NCBI GenBank assembly: GCA_017622085.1
Contig: JAGARU010000012.1
Location: 1 to 58,483, forward strand
DNA length: 58,483 bases
Direction of reading: 5' to 3'
Source of the DNA: Clostridia bacterium
Lineage (GTDB): Bacteria > Bacillota > Clostridia > Oscillospirales > CAG-272
Positions 8,630 to 17,616 of the stretch are shown here, one piece after another (the stretch's first letter is position 1; every line of letters starts with the position of its first letter). A program made the translations under genes and the position numbers. The notes beneath the pieces were generated by a model. The model ran no database searches, was not told where the DNA came from, and saw nothing but the letters and a program-made list of their open reading frames with translations.

Positions 8630-8700
8630 TAAAAAATTGTTTAAATTTATTAAATTTCCCTATATTGAACAAAAGTATCCCGTCTTTTCTGCCAAAGATG

Positions 8701-9171
8701 TCAATTCAACCACGCGATTCCGAGATTCAGATAACCGGCAAAGGTGACCCAAAGAAGGTAGGGGAGTAAAAGGTAGAACGTCGGCCGTGCAATGGCTCGA
8801 AAGCGCAGAATCGTCAACAAGATCAAGATCCAAAGGGCCACCAGCCATCCAAAGGAGAACCAGTAGAGCTCGAACTTGAAAAAGAGAAACGACCAGACAA
8901 AGTTAAAGGCCAACTGCAGCCCATAGAGCAGAAGGGCGGAGGTGATCTCCTCTTGCGGTCGCCCGGAGGCAAGAACCAAATAGGAAGCAATTCCCATCAG
9001 CGCATACAAAACCGTCCATACAACCGGGAACAGCCACCCGGGCGGCGAGAGTGGCGGCTTGTCAAGCAGCTCAAAGGTATCCATGCTGCTTCGCGTGGCC
9101 AGCCCTGCAATCAGACCCACAAGCAGCGGAACGGCAAGGCAAAAGATAAAGAGCTTCGTGCGAAATTTCAA
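8701..9171 (-). CDS. tspO: TspO/MBR-family tryptophan-rich membrane protein
   Basis: 156 residues with five hydrophobic helices, as in TspO/peripheral benzodiazepine receptor proteins. The family signature PPLSPPGWLFPVVWT is at about residues 39-53, and the second conserved block LAFNFVWSFLFF is in helix 3. TspO proteins bind porphyrins or cholesterol-like ligands and are tied to stress and tetrapyrrole handling; the role in Clostridia is not settled. The start is a TTG at 9171, seven bases after GGAGG. The ATG inside the ribosome-binding region is out of frame. Tryptophan count (about ten) is high, as expected. Confidence 0.92.
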   Translation of the reverse strand: MKFRTKLFIFCLAVPLLVGLIAGLATRSSMDTFELLDKPPLSPPGWLFPVVWTVLYALMGIASYLVLASGRPQEEITSALLLYGLQLAFNFVWSFLFFKFELYWFSFGWLVALWILILLTILRFRAIARPTFYLLLPYLLWVTFAGYLNLGIAWLN

Positions 9172-9303
9172 AGGACATCCCTCCTTTTTTGTTTCAGTTT
9201 ATTCCAGAACAGCCGATTTATACGTCAGCCGGGATAAAATCTTTTTCAAACAAAAAAGTTTTGCAAAATTTGTGAAAAAACACGAAAAAACCGCATTTTT
9301 TCA

Positions 9304-9332
9304 TTGACGGCGAGCCGTTTTTGTGATACAAT
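9304..9332 (+). promoter_or_regulatory. Sigma-A promoter of the 6S-like RNA unit
   Basis: TTGACG (9304-9309) and TACAAT (9327-9332) are 17 bp apart. No ribosome-binding site or credible ORF follows before the terminator at 9520. Confidence 0.7.
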
Positions 9333-9338
9333 AACCGA

Positions 9339-9520
9339 GTGTTTCTCCGTGCAGTTTTGCATGAAAGACATGCCCTTGCATAAAGGTGTGAATATTATGA
9401 ATATTTATTCTTGACTTGGATTTATATTCGTGCTCAGACAAGTAGGCGTATTTCTCCCGGAGCGCACAATGGATGCGATTTGGAGAATCCTTTGTGCCGC
9501 AAAGACTTTCGGCACTTTTT
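9339..9520 (+). ncRNA. ssrS: Candidate 6S RNA (structured, about 180 nt, own promoter and terminator)
   Basis: From the predicted start near 9339 the RNA can fold like 6S RNA. The closing stem is 9343-9348 with 9482-9487 plus 9357-9362 with 9473-9478. Next comes an open centre with a small hairpin on its 3' side (CTC/GAG at 9454-9462). A long upper hairpin follows: GCC (9372-9374) with GGC (9445-9447), CUUG (9375-9378) with CAAG (9439-9442), then ten pairs 9386-9395 with 9424-9433. Length, single-stranded centre and independent transcription fit the RNA that binds sigma-A RNA polymerase. No covariation could be tested. Alternative: an argG leader in which CACAATGGAT (9466-9475) pairs with ATCCTTTGTG (9487-9496), competing with the terminator. 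Confidence 0.5.
9494..9520 (+). terminator. Intrinsic terminator of the 6S-like RNA
   Basis: GTGCCG (9494-9499) pairs with CGGCAC (9510-9515) and is followed directly by TTTTT. Confidence 0.85.
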
Positions 9521-9570
9521 ATGCTCCGGATTCTGATGCGAAAAAAGTTTAAAAAACTTTGAAAATACCG

Positions 9571-9599
9571 TTGACAAACGGAAATGGATGCAGTATAAT
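9571..9599 (+). promoter_or_regulatory. Consensus sigma-A promoter of the arginine operon
   Basis: TTGACA (9571-9576) and TATAAT (9594-9599) with exactly 17 bp between them, 49 bases before the argG start codon. It is a perfect consensus, so strong unless repressed. Confidence 0.92.
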
Positions 9600-9602
9600 A
9601 GG

Positions 9603-9636
9603 TGCATATTTTATCAAATTACAGTATTTTTATTCA
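9603..9636 (+). promoter_or_regulatory. Two tandem ArgR/AhrC-like boxes over the argG transcription start
   Basis: The ARG-box pattern TGAAT-N4-ATTCA is approximated twice: TGCAT-ATTT-TATCA (9603-9616) and AGTAT-TTTT-ATTCA (9623-9636). Their centres are 20 bp apart, about two helical turns, as for hexameric ArgR. They directly follow the -10 element, where arginine-bound ArgR would block transcription. Each box has two or three mismatches, so this is an inference. Confidence 0.5.
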
Positions 9637-9648
9637 CGGAGGCGTGTT

Positions 9649-10872
9649 ATGAACAAGGAAAACATTAAAAAAGTAGTGCTTGCATATTCCGGAGGCCTGG
9701 ATACTTCCATTATTATTCCGTGGCTCAAGGAAAACTATAATAACTGTGAGGTTATCGCCGTATCCGGCAACGTAGGCCAGGCCGACGAGCTGGAGGGACT
9801 TGAGGAAAAGGCTCTCAAGACCGGCGCCTCCAAGCTCTATGTGCTTGACTTGACCGATGAGTACGTAGACGAATACATCATCCCCACCATGAAGGCCGGC
9901 GCTATCTACGAGGAATATCTCCTCGGTACCAGCCACGCCCGTCCCTGCATTGCAAAGGGTCTGGCTGAGATCGCCCTCAAGGAAGGCGCAGACGCCATTT
10001 GCCACGGCTGCACCGGTAAGGGTAACGACCAGGTTCGCTTTGAGCTGACCCTCAAGCATTTCTGCCCCGATATGCCCATCATCGCTCCTTGGCGTGAGTG
10101 GGATATCAAGTCCCGTGAGGAAGAGATCGACTATGCCGAGGCACACAACGTACCTCTCAAGATTAACCGCGAGACCAACTATTCTAAGGATAAGAACCTC
10201 TGGCACCTGTCCCATGAGGGACTTGACCTGGAGGATACCGGCAACGAGCCGATGTACGAAAAGCCCGGCTTCCTTGAAATGGGCGTTTCTCCCATTCAGG
10301 CGCCCGACGTTCCCACCTACGTAGAGATCGACTTCGAGCAGGGAACACCCGTTGCCCTTGACGGCAAAAAGATGACCGCTAAGGAGATCATCCTCGCCCT
10401 CAACGAGCTGGGAGGCAAGAACGGTATCGGTCTTCTTGATATCGTAGAAAACCGCCTTGTCGGCATGAAGTGCCGTGGCGTGTACGAGACCCCCGGCGGA
10501 ACCATTCTTTACAAGGCACACAGCGTGCTGGAAAGCATCTGCCTTGATAAGATGACCCTTCACGAAAAGCAGAAGCTCTCCATCACCTTTGCAGAGCTTG
10601 TTTACAACGGCCAGTGGTTCACTCCTCTTCGTGAGGCACTCAGCGCCTTCGTTGACAAGACTCAGGAGAAGGTAACCGGTAAGGTTCGCCTTAAGCTCTA
10701 CAAGGGCAATATGATCAACGCCGGCGTATGGAGCGACTACTCCCTCTACAGCGAGGAAATCGCAACCTTCGGTGAGAGCGACTATGATCAGAAGGATTCT
10801 GCGGGCTTTATCAACCTTTACGGCCTTCCCATCAAGGTTCAGGCAATGGTTGATGCCAAAAACAAGAAATAA
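9649..10872 (+). CDS. argG: Argininosuccinate synthase
   Basis: 407 residues. The ATP-pyrophosphatase loop AYSGGLDTS is at residues 12-20, and the [11 protein letters not shown] and [12 protein letters not shown] motifs follow. It joins citrulline and aspartate with ATP to give argininosuccinate, the penultimate arginine step, in the cytoplasm. The ATG at 9649 has GGAGG six bases upstream. An in-frame ATG at 9559 lies upstream of the promoter -35 and is rejected. It is the first gene of argGHCJBDF. Length is normal for the family. Confidence 0.98.
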   Translation: MNKENIKKVVLAYSGGLDTSIIIPWLKENYNNCEVIAVSGNVGQADELEGLEEKALKTGASKLYVLDLTDEYVDEYIIPTMKAGAIYEEYLLGTSHARPCIAKGLAEIALKEGADAICHGCTGKGNDQVRFELTLKHFCPDMPIIAPWREWDIKSREEEIDYAEAHNVPLKINRETNYSKDKNLWHLSHEGLDLEDTGNEPMYEKPGFLEMGVSPIQAPDVPTYVEIDFEQGTPVALDGKKMTAKEIILALNELGGKNGIGLLDIVENRLVGMKCRGVYETPGGTILYKAHSVLESICLDKMTLHEKQKLSITFAELVYNGQWFTPLREALSAFVDKTQEKVTGKVRLKLYKGNMINAGVWSDYSLYSEEIATFGESDYDQKDSAGFINLYGLPIKVQAMVDAKNKK

Positions 10873-10886
10873 ATAGCAGCCAAGGA

Positions 10887-10917
10887 CCGTCCCGGCGGGA
10901 AAATTCCACTGGGACGG
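10887..10917 (+). other. Intergenic hairpin between argG and argH
   Basis: CCGTCCC (10887-10893) pairs with GGGACGG (10911-10917). No T-run follows, so partial read-through control or mRNA processing between the strongly expressed argG and the rest of the operon is more likely than full termination. Confidence 0.55.
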
Positions 10918-10936
10918 CACTTGATTTGGAGGAACA

Positions 10937-12313
10937 ATGGCAAAAATGTGGGCCGGCCGTACCGCCGGAAATACGGATAAGATCGCGGACGATTTTAACT
11001 CGTCCATTCACTTCGATAAACGGATGTACCGTCAGGACATCAAGGGAAGCATGGCTCACGCAGCAATGCTTGGCGCCCAGGGAATCATCGCCACCGAGGA
11101 AGCAGAAACCTTGATCGCCGGCCTTGAGGGCATTTTGACCGACCTTGATTCGGGCAAGCTTGCTTTTGATCTCTCCTGCGAGGACATTCATATGTTTGTG
11201 GAGCAGGAGCTGACCGCACGCCTCGGCGACGTGGGCAAAAAGCTCCACACCGCAAGAAGCCGCAACGACCAAGTGGCTCTCGACATCCGTATGTATCTGC
11301 GGGATGAAGCCGCTGAGATCGGCGAAATGCTGAAGGATCTGACCTTGACCCTCTGCCGCCAGGCGGAGGCGGAGAAGGCGACCATCCTCCCCGGCTACAC
11401 TCATCTGCAGAGAGCTCAGCCCATTACCTTCGGCCACCATTTAATGGCCTATGCCATGATGCTCCTTCGCGATATGGATCGCCTGGAGGATTGCGTCAAG
11501 CGAATGAACCGGTCTCCCATCGGTTGTTGTGCCTTGGCGGGAACCACCTATCCCACCGACCGCCGCTTTGAGGCCAAGCAGCTTGGCTTCGACGGTATCT
11601 GCCACAACAGTTTGGACGGCGTTTCCGACCGTGACTTCTGCCTTGAAATGATGAGCGATCTCTCCATCCTCATGATGCACCTGTCCCGCTTTTCCGAGGA
11701 GCTGATCCTCTGGTCCAGCTGGGAATTCAAGTTTGTGGAGCTGTCCGATGCCTACACCACCGGCTCCTCCATCATGCCCCAGAAAAAGAACCCCGACATG
11801 GCCGAGCTGATTCGTGGCAAGACCGGCCGCGTGTACGGCGATCTGATGGCACTCCTCACCACCCTCAAGGGTCTGCCCCTTGCCTATAACAAGGATATGC
11901 AGGAGGATAAGGAAAGCATCTTTGATGCCGTTGATACGGTCAAGATGTGCCTTTCCGTTATGATTCCCATGATCGACACCATGTCCGTCTGCCGAGACAA
12001 TATGAAAAAAGCGGCACAGAAGGGCTTTATCAATGCCACCGACCTGGCGGATTACTTAACGAAGAAGGGAATGCCCTTCCGCTCTGCCTACAAAATTTCC
12101 GGGGAAATCGTAGCTGCCTGCCTTCGTGCCGGCATCGTGCTGGAGGATATGCCCCTCGCCGATTACCGCACCTATAGCGACCTCTTTGAGGAGGACATTT
12201 ACAACGAAATTTCGCTTGAAACCTGCGTAGCCAAGCGTATTTCCGAGGGCGGAACCTCCGTTGCCTCGGTGGAAGCGCAGATCCAGTATGTAAAGGAGGC
12301 ACTTGGTCAATGA
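10937..12313 (+). CDS. argH: Argininosuccinate lyase
   Basis: 458 residues of the fumarase/aspartase superfamily. The family signature GSSIMPQKKNPD carries the catalytic serine loop, and TARSRNDQVALD and GYTHLQRAQP are the other conserved blocks. It splits argininosuccinate into arginine and fumarate. GGAGG precedes the ATG at a normal distance. The stop codon overlaps the argC start (ATGA), so the two are translationally coupled. Confidence 0.98.
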   Translation: MAKMWAGRTAGNTDKIADDFNSSIHFDKRMYRQDIKGSMAHAAMLGAQGIIATEEAETLIAGLEGILTDLDSGKLAFDLSCEDIHMFVEQELTARLGDVGKKLHTARSRNDQVALDIRMYLRDEAAEIGEMLKDLTLTLCRQAEAEKATILPGYTHLQRAQPITFGHHLMAYAMMLLRDMDRLEDCVKRMNRSPIGCCALAGTTYPTDRRFEAKQLGFDGICHNSLDGVSDRDFCLEMMSDLSILMMHLSRFSEELILWSSWEFKFVELSDAYTTGSSIMPQKKNPDMAELIRGKTGRVYGDLMALLTTLKGLPLAYNKDMQEDKESIFDAVDTVKMCLSVMIPMIDTMSVCRDNMKKAAQKGFINATDLADYLTKKGMPFRSAYKISGEIVAACLRAGIVLEDMPLADYRTYSDLFEEDIYNEISLETCVAKRISEGGTSVASVEAQIQYVKEALGQ

Positions 12314-13236
12314 CAAAAATCTTTATTGACGGCAGCGCCGGCACCACCGGTCTCCGTATTTACGAGCGCATGGCTGAGCGCGCCGACCTTGAATGGATTC
12401 GTTTGGACGAAGCCACCCGCAAGGATCCCGCCGCCCGTGCCGATGCCATCAACCGCGCCGACGTGGCCTTCCTTTGCTTGCCCGATGCCGCCGCCGTTGA
12501 GGCTGTGGCTATGATCGATAACCCGAATACCGCCGTGATCGATACCTCTACGGCACACCGCACAAACCCCGCATGGACCTACGGCTTCCCGGAGGTCAAG
12601 GGACTTCGCGAACAGATCAAAGCCTCCAAGCGCATTGCTAACCCCGGCTGTCACGCCAGCGGATTCGTAGCACTTGTGGCTCCCTTGGTGGAAAACGGCT
12701 TGATCGATCCGAACGCAACGCTCTCCTGCTTCTCCCTCACCGGCTATTCCGGCGGCGGTAAAAAAATGATCGCGGAGTACGAGGCAGAAAAACGGGATCC
12801 TCTCCTTGCCGCCCCCCGTATGTACGGTCTCACCCAACAGCATAAGCACTTAAAGGAAATGGCTGCCATCTGCGGACTTGCAAACGCCCCCCTGTTCTGT
12901 CCCATCGTCGCTCCCTACTATAGCGGCATGGAGGTAACCGTTCCTCTCAGCCGGGAGATGGTAAACACCGATATGGCCGGCTTGAAGGAGCTTTATTCCA
13001 CCTATTACGGCAACGGCGGCTTGGTTCATTACACCGACGAGCAGGAATCCGGCTTCCTTTCCGCTTCTGCTTATTCCGGACGGGACGATATGCATATCAC
13101 CGTCTGCGGCAACGAGGAACGCATCCTTTTGGTTGCCCGATTCGATAATTTGGGCAAGGGCGCATCCGGCTCTGCCATCCAGAATATGAACATCCTCTTG
13201 GGTCTTGACGAAGCAACAGGACTAAACTTGGCATAG
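12310..13236 (+). CDS. argC: N-acetyl-gamma-glutamyl-phosphate reductase (short, type 2)
   Basis: 308 residues, the shorter ArgC form. The NADPH-binding start is IFIDGSAGTTGLRI. The catalytic cysteine is in NPGCHASGF (about residue 117), and a histidine-containing GYSGGGKKM loop follows. It reduces N-acetylglutamyl phosphate to the semialdehyde, the third step. The start overlaps the argH stop by four bases. The usual Clostridia type is often longer, so this variant is mildly unusual but known. Confidence 0.95.
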   Translation: MTKIFIDGSAGTTGLRIYERMAERADLEWIRLDEATRKDPAARADAINRADVAFLCLPDAAAVEAVAMIDNPNTAVIDTSTAHRTNPAWTYGFPEVKGLREQIKASKRIANPGCHASGFVALVAPLVENGLIDPNATLSCFSLTGYSGGGKKMIAEYEAEKRDPLLAAPRMYGLTQQHKHLKEMAAICGLANAPLFCPIVAPYYSGMEVTVPLSREMVNTDMAGLKELYSTYYGNGGLVHYTDEQESGFLSASAYSGRDDMHITVCGNEERILLVARFDNLGKGASGSAIQNMNILLGLDEATGLNLA

Positions 13237-13248
13237 GAGATACAACTG

Positions 13249-14463
13249 ATGAAGATAATTACCGGCGGCGTTTGCGCCGCAAAAGGCTTTAAAGCAAGCG
13301 GCATCCATTGCGGCATCCGCAAGAACCGCACCAAAAAGGACCTCGCTCTGATCTATAGTGAGTGCCCTGCTAAGGCGGCTGCCGTCTATACAACCAATCT
13401 GGTTAAGGGAGCACCCTTGACCGTTACCAAAAATCACATTGCAGACGGAATCGCACAGGCGGTGATCTGTAACAGCGGTAACGCCAACACCTGCAATGCC
13501 AATGGTATGGAGATTGCTGAGCAGATGAGCGACCTTTTGGCTGCAGAGCTTGGCATTCAATCCGCCGACGTGGTGGTAGCCTCCACTGGCGTCATCGGCC
13601 AGCCCCTCGATATTACCCCCATCAAAAACGGAATCCCTGCGCTGGTTGCCGGCCTCTCCTATGACGGCTGTGATGCGGCCGCCGAGGGTATTATGACCAC
13701 CGATACCGTGAAAAAGGAAGTCTCCGTAGAGTTCACTCTCGGCGATAAAACCTGCCATATCGGCGGCATTGCAAAGGGAAGCGGAATGATCCATCCCAAC
13801 ATGGCCACCATGCTGGTGTTCATCACCACCGACGTTGCCATCTCGGCTGAAATGCTGCAGAAGGCACTTTCCTCCGACATCGCCAATACCTTTAATATGG
13901 TCAGCGTAGACGGAGATACCTCCACCAACGACATGGTTACCGTCCTTGCCAACGGCATGGCCGGAAACGAGGAGATCACCGAGGACGGCGAGAACTTCGC
14001 AACCTTTATGAAGGCGCTGAACACCGTAACTGTCAACCTCTGCCGCATGATCGCCGGCGACGGCGAGGGCGCAACCAAGCTCTTGGAATGCAAGACCTGG
14101 GGCGCCAAGGATAACGCAACCGCCAAGACCGTAGCCAAGAGTGTCATCTGCTCCAGCCTTCTCAAGGCCGCCATGTTCGGCGCGGACGCCAACTGGGGCC
14201 GCGTACTTTGTGCCATTGGTTACAGCGGAGCGGACGTGGACGTCAACCGGGTAGACGTATCCTTCAAGAGCAAGGCCGGCGAGATTCTCGTTTGCAAAAA
14301 CGGTGCCGGCGTGGAATTTTCAGAGGAGAAAGCAAAGGAAATCCTTCTTGAGCATGACATCACGATCCTTATCGCCCTTGGCGACGGCATGGGATGCGCG
14401 ACCGCTTGGGGATGCGACCTGACCTACGATTACGTGAAGATCAACGGCGACTACCGCACCTGA
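13249..14463 (+). CDS. argJ: Bifunctional ornithine acetyltransferase/N-acetylglutamate synthase
   Basis: 404 residues of the self-cleaving ArgJ family. The cleavage site with the nucleophilic threonine is in KGSGMIHPNMATML, and NSGNANTCN and DGDTSTNDM are further signatures. ArgJ recycles the acetyl group from acetylornithine to glutamate, which explains the absence of argA and argE here. AGGAG overlaps the argC stop, and the ATG at 13249 follows. Whether it can also use acetyl-CoA (the bifunctional form) cannot be told from sequence alone. Confidence 0.96.
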   Translation: MKIITGGVCAAKGFKASGIHCGIRKNRTKKDLALIYSECPAKAAAVYTTNLVKGAPLTVTKNHIADGIAQAVICNSGNANTCNANGMEIAEQMSDLLAAELGIQSADVVVASTGVIGQPLDITPIKNGIPALVAGLSYDGCDAAAEGIMTTDTVKKEVSVEFTLGDKTCHIGGIAKGSGMIHPNMATMLVFITTDVAISAEMLQKALSSDIANTFNMVSVDGDTSTNDMVTVLANGMAGNEEITEDGENFATFMKALNTVTVNLCRMIAGDGEGATKLLECKTWGAKDNATAKTVAKSVICSSLLKAAMFGADANWGRVLCAIGYSGADVDVNRVDVSFKSKAGEILVCKNGAGVEFSEEKAKEILLEHDITILIALGDGMGCATAWGCDLTYDYVKINGDYRT

Positions 14464-14481
14464 TCTTAGGAGGAACAAAGC

Positions 14482-15345
14482 ATGGAAAATATGTTTTCCA
14501 ACGCCGAGCGCGCTGAGGTGCTGACCCAAGCGCTCCCGTACATCAAGCGTTATAACGGCAAGATCGTTGTAATCAAATACGGCGGAAACGCCATGGTAAA
14601 CGAGCATTTAAAGGAACAGGTCATGGAGGACATCGCGCTTCTGTGGCTCATCGGTGTTAAGGTCGTGCTGGTACACGGCGGCGGCCCGGAGATCAACGAG
14701 GTTATGAGCAAATTCGGCAAAAAGCCCGAGTTTGTGGACGGCCTCCGCGTCACCGACAAGGAAACCGTGGACATCGTGCAGATGGTTCTGGCCGGCAAGG
14801 TCAACAAGTCCCTCGTAACGCTCCTTCAGATGAAGGGCGGCCACGCCGTAGGTCTGTCCGGTATGGACGGCGGTATCATCGAGGCCAAGATCAAGGACGA
14901 ACGCCTCGGCTACGTGGGCACCATCACCAAGATCCGTACCCAGCCTATCACCGACCTTCTTGAAAAGAACTACATCCCCGTTATTTCCACCGTTGCCAGC
15001 GACCGCCACGGCAACGTGTATAACATCAACGGCGACACCGCCGCCGCTTACATTGCCGGCGCGCTGAACGCCGAGCGCCTTATTATGATGACCGATATCG
15101 CCGGAATCCTCCGCGATAAGGACGACCCCGCATCGCTCATTCCCGAGATCACTGTGTCCGAGGCAAAAACCCTTCACGAGGAGGGCATCATCTCCGGCGG
15201 CATGATCCCCAAGGTGGACTGTTGCATCGAGGCCATCCGAAAGGGCGTTAAAAACGTAACCATCATGGACGGCCGTATTTCTCATTCCATTCTGATGGAG
15301 CTCCTCACCGACGAGGGTGCAGGAACCATGGTAACCGGAGGCTGA
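14482..15345 (+). CDS. argB: Acetylglutamate kinase
   Basis: 287 residues of the amino-acid kinase family. The N-terminal KYGGNAM and the VLVHGGGPEINEVM phosphate loop are diagnostic, with the acetylglutamate-binding NINGDTAAAYIA region later. It phosphorylates N-acetylglutamate and is normally the arginine-feedback-controlled step. The long N-terminal helix (residues 1-25) is the one that mediates hexamer formation and arginine sensitivity in ArgB enzymes, so feedback inhibition is likely. AGGAGG lies before the ATG. Confidence 0.97.
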   Translation: MENMFSNAERAEVLTQALPYIKRYNGKIVVIKYGGNAMVNEHLKEQVMEDIALLWLIGVKVVLVHGGGPEINEVMSKFGKKPEFVDGLRVTDKETVDIVQMVLAGKVNKSLVTLLQMKGGHAVGLSGMDGGIIEAKIKDERLGYVGTITKIRTQPITDLLEKNYIPVISTVASDRHGNVYNINGDTAAAYIAGALNAERLIMMTDIAGILRDKDDPASLIPEITVSEAKTLHEEGIISGGMIPKVDCCIEAIRKGVKNVTIMDGRISHSILMELLTDEGAGTMVTGG

Positions 15346-15346
15346 C

Positions 15347-16510
15347 ATGAGCGAGTGGCAGACAAGAGATAAAGCCTACATAGCAGGCACCTATAACCGT
15401 TTTCCCGTCGAGATCGCGCACGGAGAGGGCTCCGTGGTTTACGATACGGAAGGCAAGCGCTACATTGACATGGGCTCCGGCATCGGTGTAACCTGCTTCG
15501 GCATCAGCGATCCCATCTGGGTCAAGGCCGTAACTGACCAGCTTACCCGCGTTCAGCATATGTCCAACCTGTATTATACCGAGCCCTGTATCCGCCTGGC
15601 CGAGCTTCTTTGCCAGCGCACCGGCTTTAAAAAGGTGTTCTTCTCCAACTCCGGCGCAGAGTCAAACGAGTGTGCCATCAAGGTGGCAAGAAAATACGCC
15701 GCCGAGAAAAAGGGAAGTGAATACAATACCATCGTCACCCTTCGGAACAGCTTCCACGGCCGTACCCTTACCACCCTCGCAGCCACCGGACAGGATCACT
15801 TCCATAAGCTCTTCCAACCCCTCACCCCCGGCTTTGTGCATACTCCTGCAAATGATATCGAAGCGCTTAGAACCACCGTCCGTGAGAACAAGGTAGCCGG
15901 CATCCTCATTGAGTGCGTGCAGGGCGAGGGCGGCGTCAATTCCTTAAACGAGGACTTTGTAAAAGCCGTCGCAGCCATTGCCGCTGAGGAGGATATCCTC
16001 TTCATGGTGGACGAGGTTCAGACCGGCAACGGCCGCACCGGCGAGCTTTACGCCTATATGCACTACGGTGTTACCCCCGACGTGGTGTCCACCGCCAAGG
16101 GAATTGGCGGTGGCCTGCCTCTCGGTGCAACTCTTCTCGGCGAAAAGGCAGAAAACGTCTTGGGCTTTGGCGACCACGGCTCCACCTTTGGCGGAAATCC
16201 CGTCTCCTGCGCCGGCGCCGTCAGTATCATCGAGCGCCTTACGCCTGAGTTTTTGGATGAGGTCAAGGCCAAGAGTGATTACGTTTTTAAAGCTTTGAAG
16301 GACGCGGAAGGCATCGAGTCCGTCAGCGGAAAGGGCTTGATGATCGGTATCAAAACCGTAAAGCCTGCCGCCGAGGTTCTTAAAACCTGTATGGCAAACG
16401 GTGTCCTTTGCCTCACCGCCAAGGATAAGGTTCGTTTGCTTCCCGCCTTGAACATTCCCATGGACGTTCTTGCGGAAGCCGTAGAAATCATTAAAAACGC
16501 TTGTGAATAA
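15347..16510 (+). CDS. argD: Acetylornithine aminotransferase
   Basis: 387 residues, class III pyridoxal-phosphate aminotransferase. FFSNSGAESNE binds the cofactor phosphate, FMVDEVQTGNGRTG contains the cofactor aspartate, and the Schiff-base lysine is in TAKGIGGG. It transaminates N-acetylglutamate semialdehyde to N-acetylornithine with glutamate. It starts one base after the argB stop, implying coupled translation. It may also serve lysine synthesis, as ArgD often does. Confidence 0.95.
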   Translation: MSEWQTRDKAYIAGTYNRFPVEIAHGEGSVVYDTEGKRYIDMGSGIGVTCFGISDPIWVKAVTDQLTRVQHMSNLYYTEPCIRLAELLCQRTGFKKVFFSNSGAESNECAIKVARKYAAEKKGSEYNTIVTLRNSFHGRTLTTLAATGQDHFHKLFQPLTPGFVHTPANDIEALRTTVRENKVAGILIECVQGEGGVNSLNEDFVKAVAAIAAEEDILFMVDEVQTGNGRTGELYAYMHYGVTPDVVSTAKGIGGGLPLGATLLGEKAENVLGFGDHGSTFGGNPVSCAGAVSIIERLTPEFLDEVKAKSDYVFKALKDAEGIESVSGKGLMIGIKTVKPAAEVLKTCMANGVLCLTAKDKVRLLPALNIPMDVLAEAVEIIKNACE

Positions 16511-16522
16511 AGGAGAAACCAA

Positions 16523-17509
16523 ATGGCTGTAACAAAAGGACAAAGCTTTCTGAAGCTGCTTGATTTCACTCCCGAGGAGATCAAGGATCTCTTAACGCTT
16601 TCGGCAGAACTGAAAGCAAAGAAAAAAGCGGGCATCCCTCACCGCCTCTGCGAAGGCAAGAGCATTGCCCTGATTTTTGAAAAAACCAGCACCCGTACCC
16701 GTTGCGCCTTTGAGGTAGCCGCGGCTGATCTCGGTATGCATCCCACGTATCTGGATCCCACCGGATCCCAGATCGGCAAGAAGGAAAGCATCGCCGACAC
16801 CGCCCGCGTTCTCGGCCGTATGTATGACGGTATCGAGTACCGCGGCTTCGGTCAGGAGATTGTAGAGGAGCTGGCCAAGCACGCAGGCGTTCCCGTGTGG
16901 AACGGCCTTACAAACGAGTTCCATCCCACTCAGATCCTGGCGGACCTCTTGACCATCGAGGAGCACTTTGGTTCTCTTGATGGCATCAAACTGGTATATA
17001 TGGGCGATGCCCGCTATAATATGGGTAACTCCCTTATGGTTGGGTGCGCCAAAATGGGCATGCACTTTGTTGCCTGTGCTCCCAAGAAGTATTTCCCGAA
17101 CGAGGAGCTGATCGCGACCTGTCAGGCCATCGCCGCCGAGACCGGTGCCACCCTCGAGTTCATTGAAGATCCCATGGAAGCCACCAAGGGTGCCCACGTG
17201 ATCTATACCGACGTTTGGGTATCCATGGGCGAGGCGGATTCCGTTTGGGAGGAAAGAATCAAGGACCTCACTCCCTACCGCGTAACCAAGGCGATCATGG
17301 AGAACGCAGGAGAGCAGTGCCGCTTTATGCACTGCCTGCCCGCCTTCCACGATCTCAACACCACCATCGGCAAGACCATCAGCGAAAAGTATGGTATCGA
17401 CTGTATGGAGGTCACCGACGAGGTCTTTGAGAGCGCTCAGTCCATCGTCTTCGATGAGGCTGAGAACCGCATGCACACCATCAAGGCCGTCATGGCGGCA
17501 ACTCTTTAA
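16523..17509 (+). CDS. argF: Ornithine carbamoyltransferase
   Basis: 328 residues. The carbamoyl-phosphate motif [11 protein letters not shown], the ornithine-loop region MGEAD, and the HCLPAFHD block with the catalytic cysteine are present. It makes citrulline from ornithine and carbamoyl phosphate and closes the set needed from glutamate to arginine. Carbamoyl-phosphate synthase genes are not in this window. The operon ends in a strong terminator seven bases downstream. Confidence 0.97.
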   Translation: MAVTKGQSFLKLLDFTPEEIKDLLTLSAELKAKKKAGIPHRLCEGKSIALIFEKTSTRTRCAFEVAAADLGMHPTYLDPTGSQIGKKESIADTARVLGRMYDGIEYRGFGQEIVEELAKHAGVPVWNGLTNEFHPTQILADLLTIEEHFGSLDGIKLVYMGDARYNMGNSLMVGCAKMGMHFVACAPKKYFPNEELIATCQAIAAETGATLEFIEDPMEATKGAHVIYTDVWVSMGEADSVWEERIKDLTPYRVTKAIMENAGEQCRFMHCLPAFHDLNTTIGKTISEKYGIDCMEVTDEVFESAQSIVFDEAENRMHTIKAVMAATL

Positions 17510-17515
17510 TAAAGA

Positions 17516-17549
17516 ATCAGCAGAGATATTGCTTCTCTGCTGATTTTTT
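17516..17549 (+). terminator. Terminator of the arginine operon
   Basis: A 10-bp perfect stem (17516-17525 with 17535-17544) is followed by TTTTT. Confidence 0.92.
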
Positions 17550-17557
17550 GCTATAAT
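17529..17557 (+). promoter_or_regulatory. Promoter of the S66 peptidase gene, overlapping the arg terminator
   Basis: TTGCTT (17529-17534), 17 bp, then an extended -10 TGCTATAAT ending at 17557. The -35 lies in the loop of the argF terminator. Confidence 0.65.
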
Positions 17558-17616
17558 GATCTTGGTGTCAAACTGGAACAGTTTTTTCTATACTTGTCTT
17601 GTAAGGAGGTTATCGC

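Noticed and set aside
9398..9430. Two ARG-box-like sequences (TGAAT-ATTT-ATTCT and TGGAT-TTAT-ATTCG) upstream of argG
   Set aside because: They fall inside the upper hairpin of the 6S-like RNA and are more than 140 bp before the argG -35 element, with a terminator in between. The pair at 9603-9636 is better placed.
9634..11007. 457-codon open frame opposite argG
   Set aside because: Shadow of argG and the argG-argH gap; it lacks a start site and known motifs.
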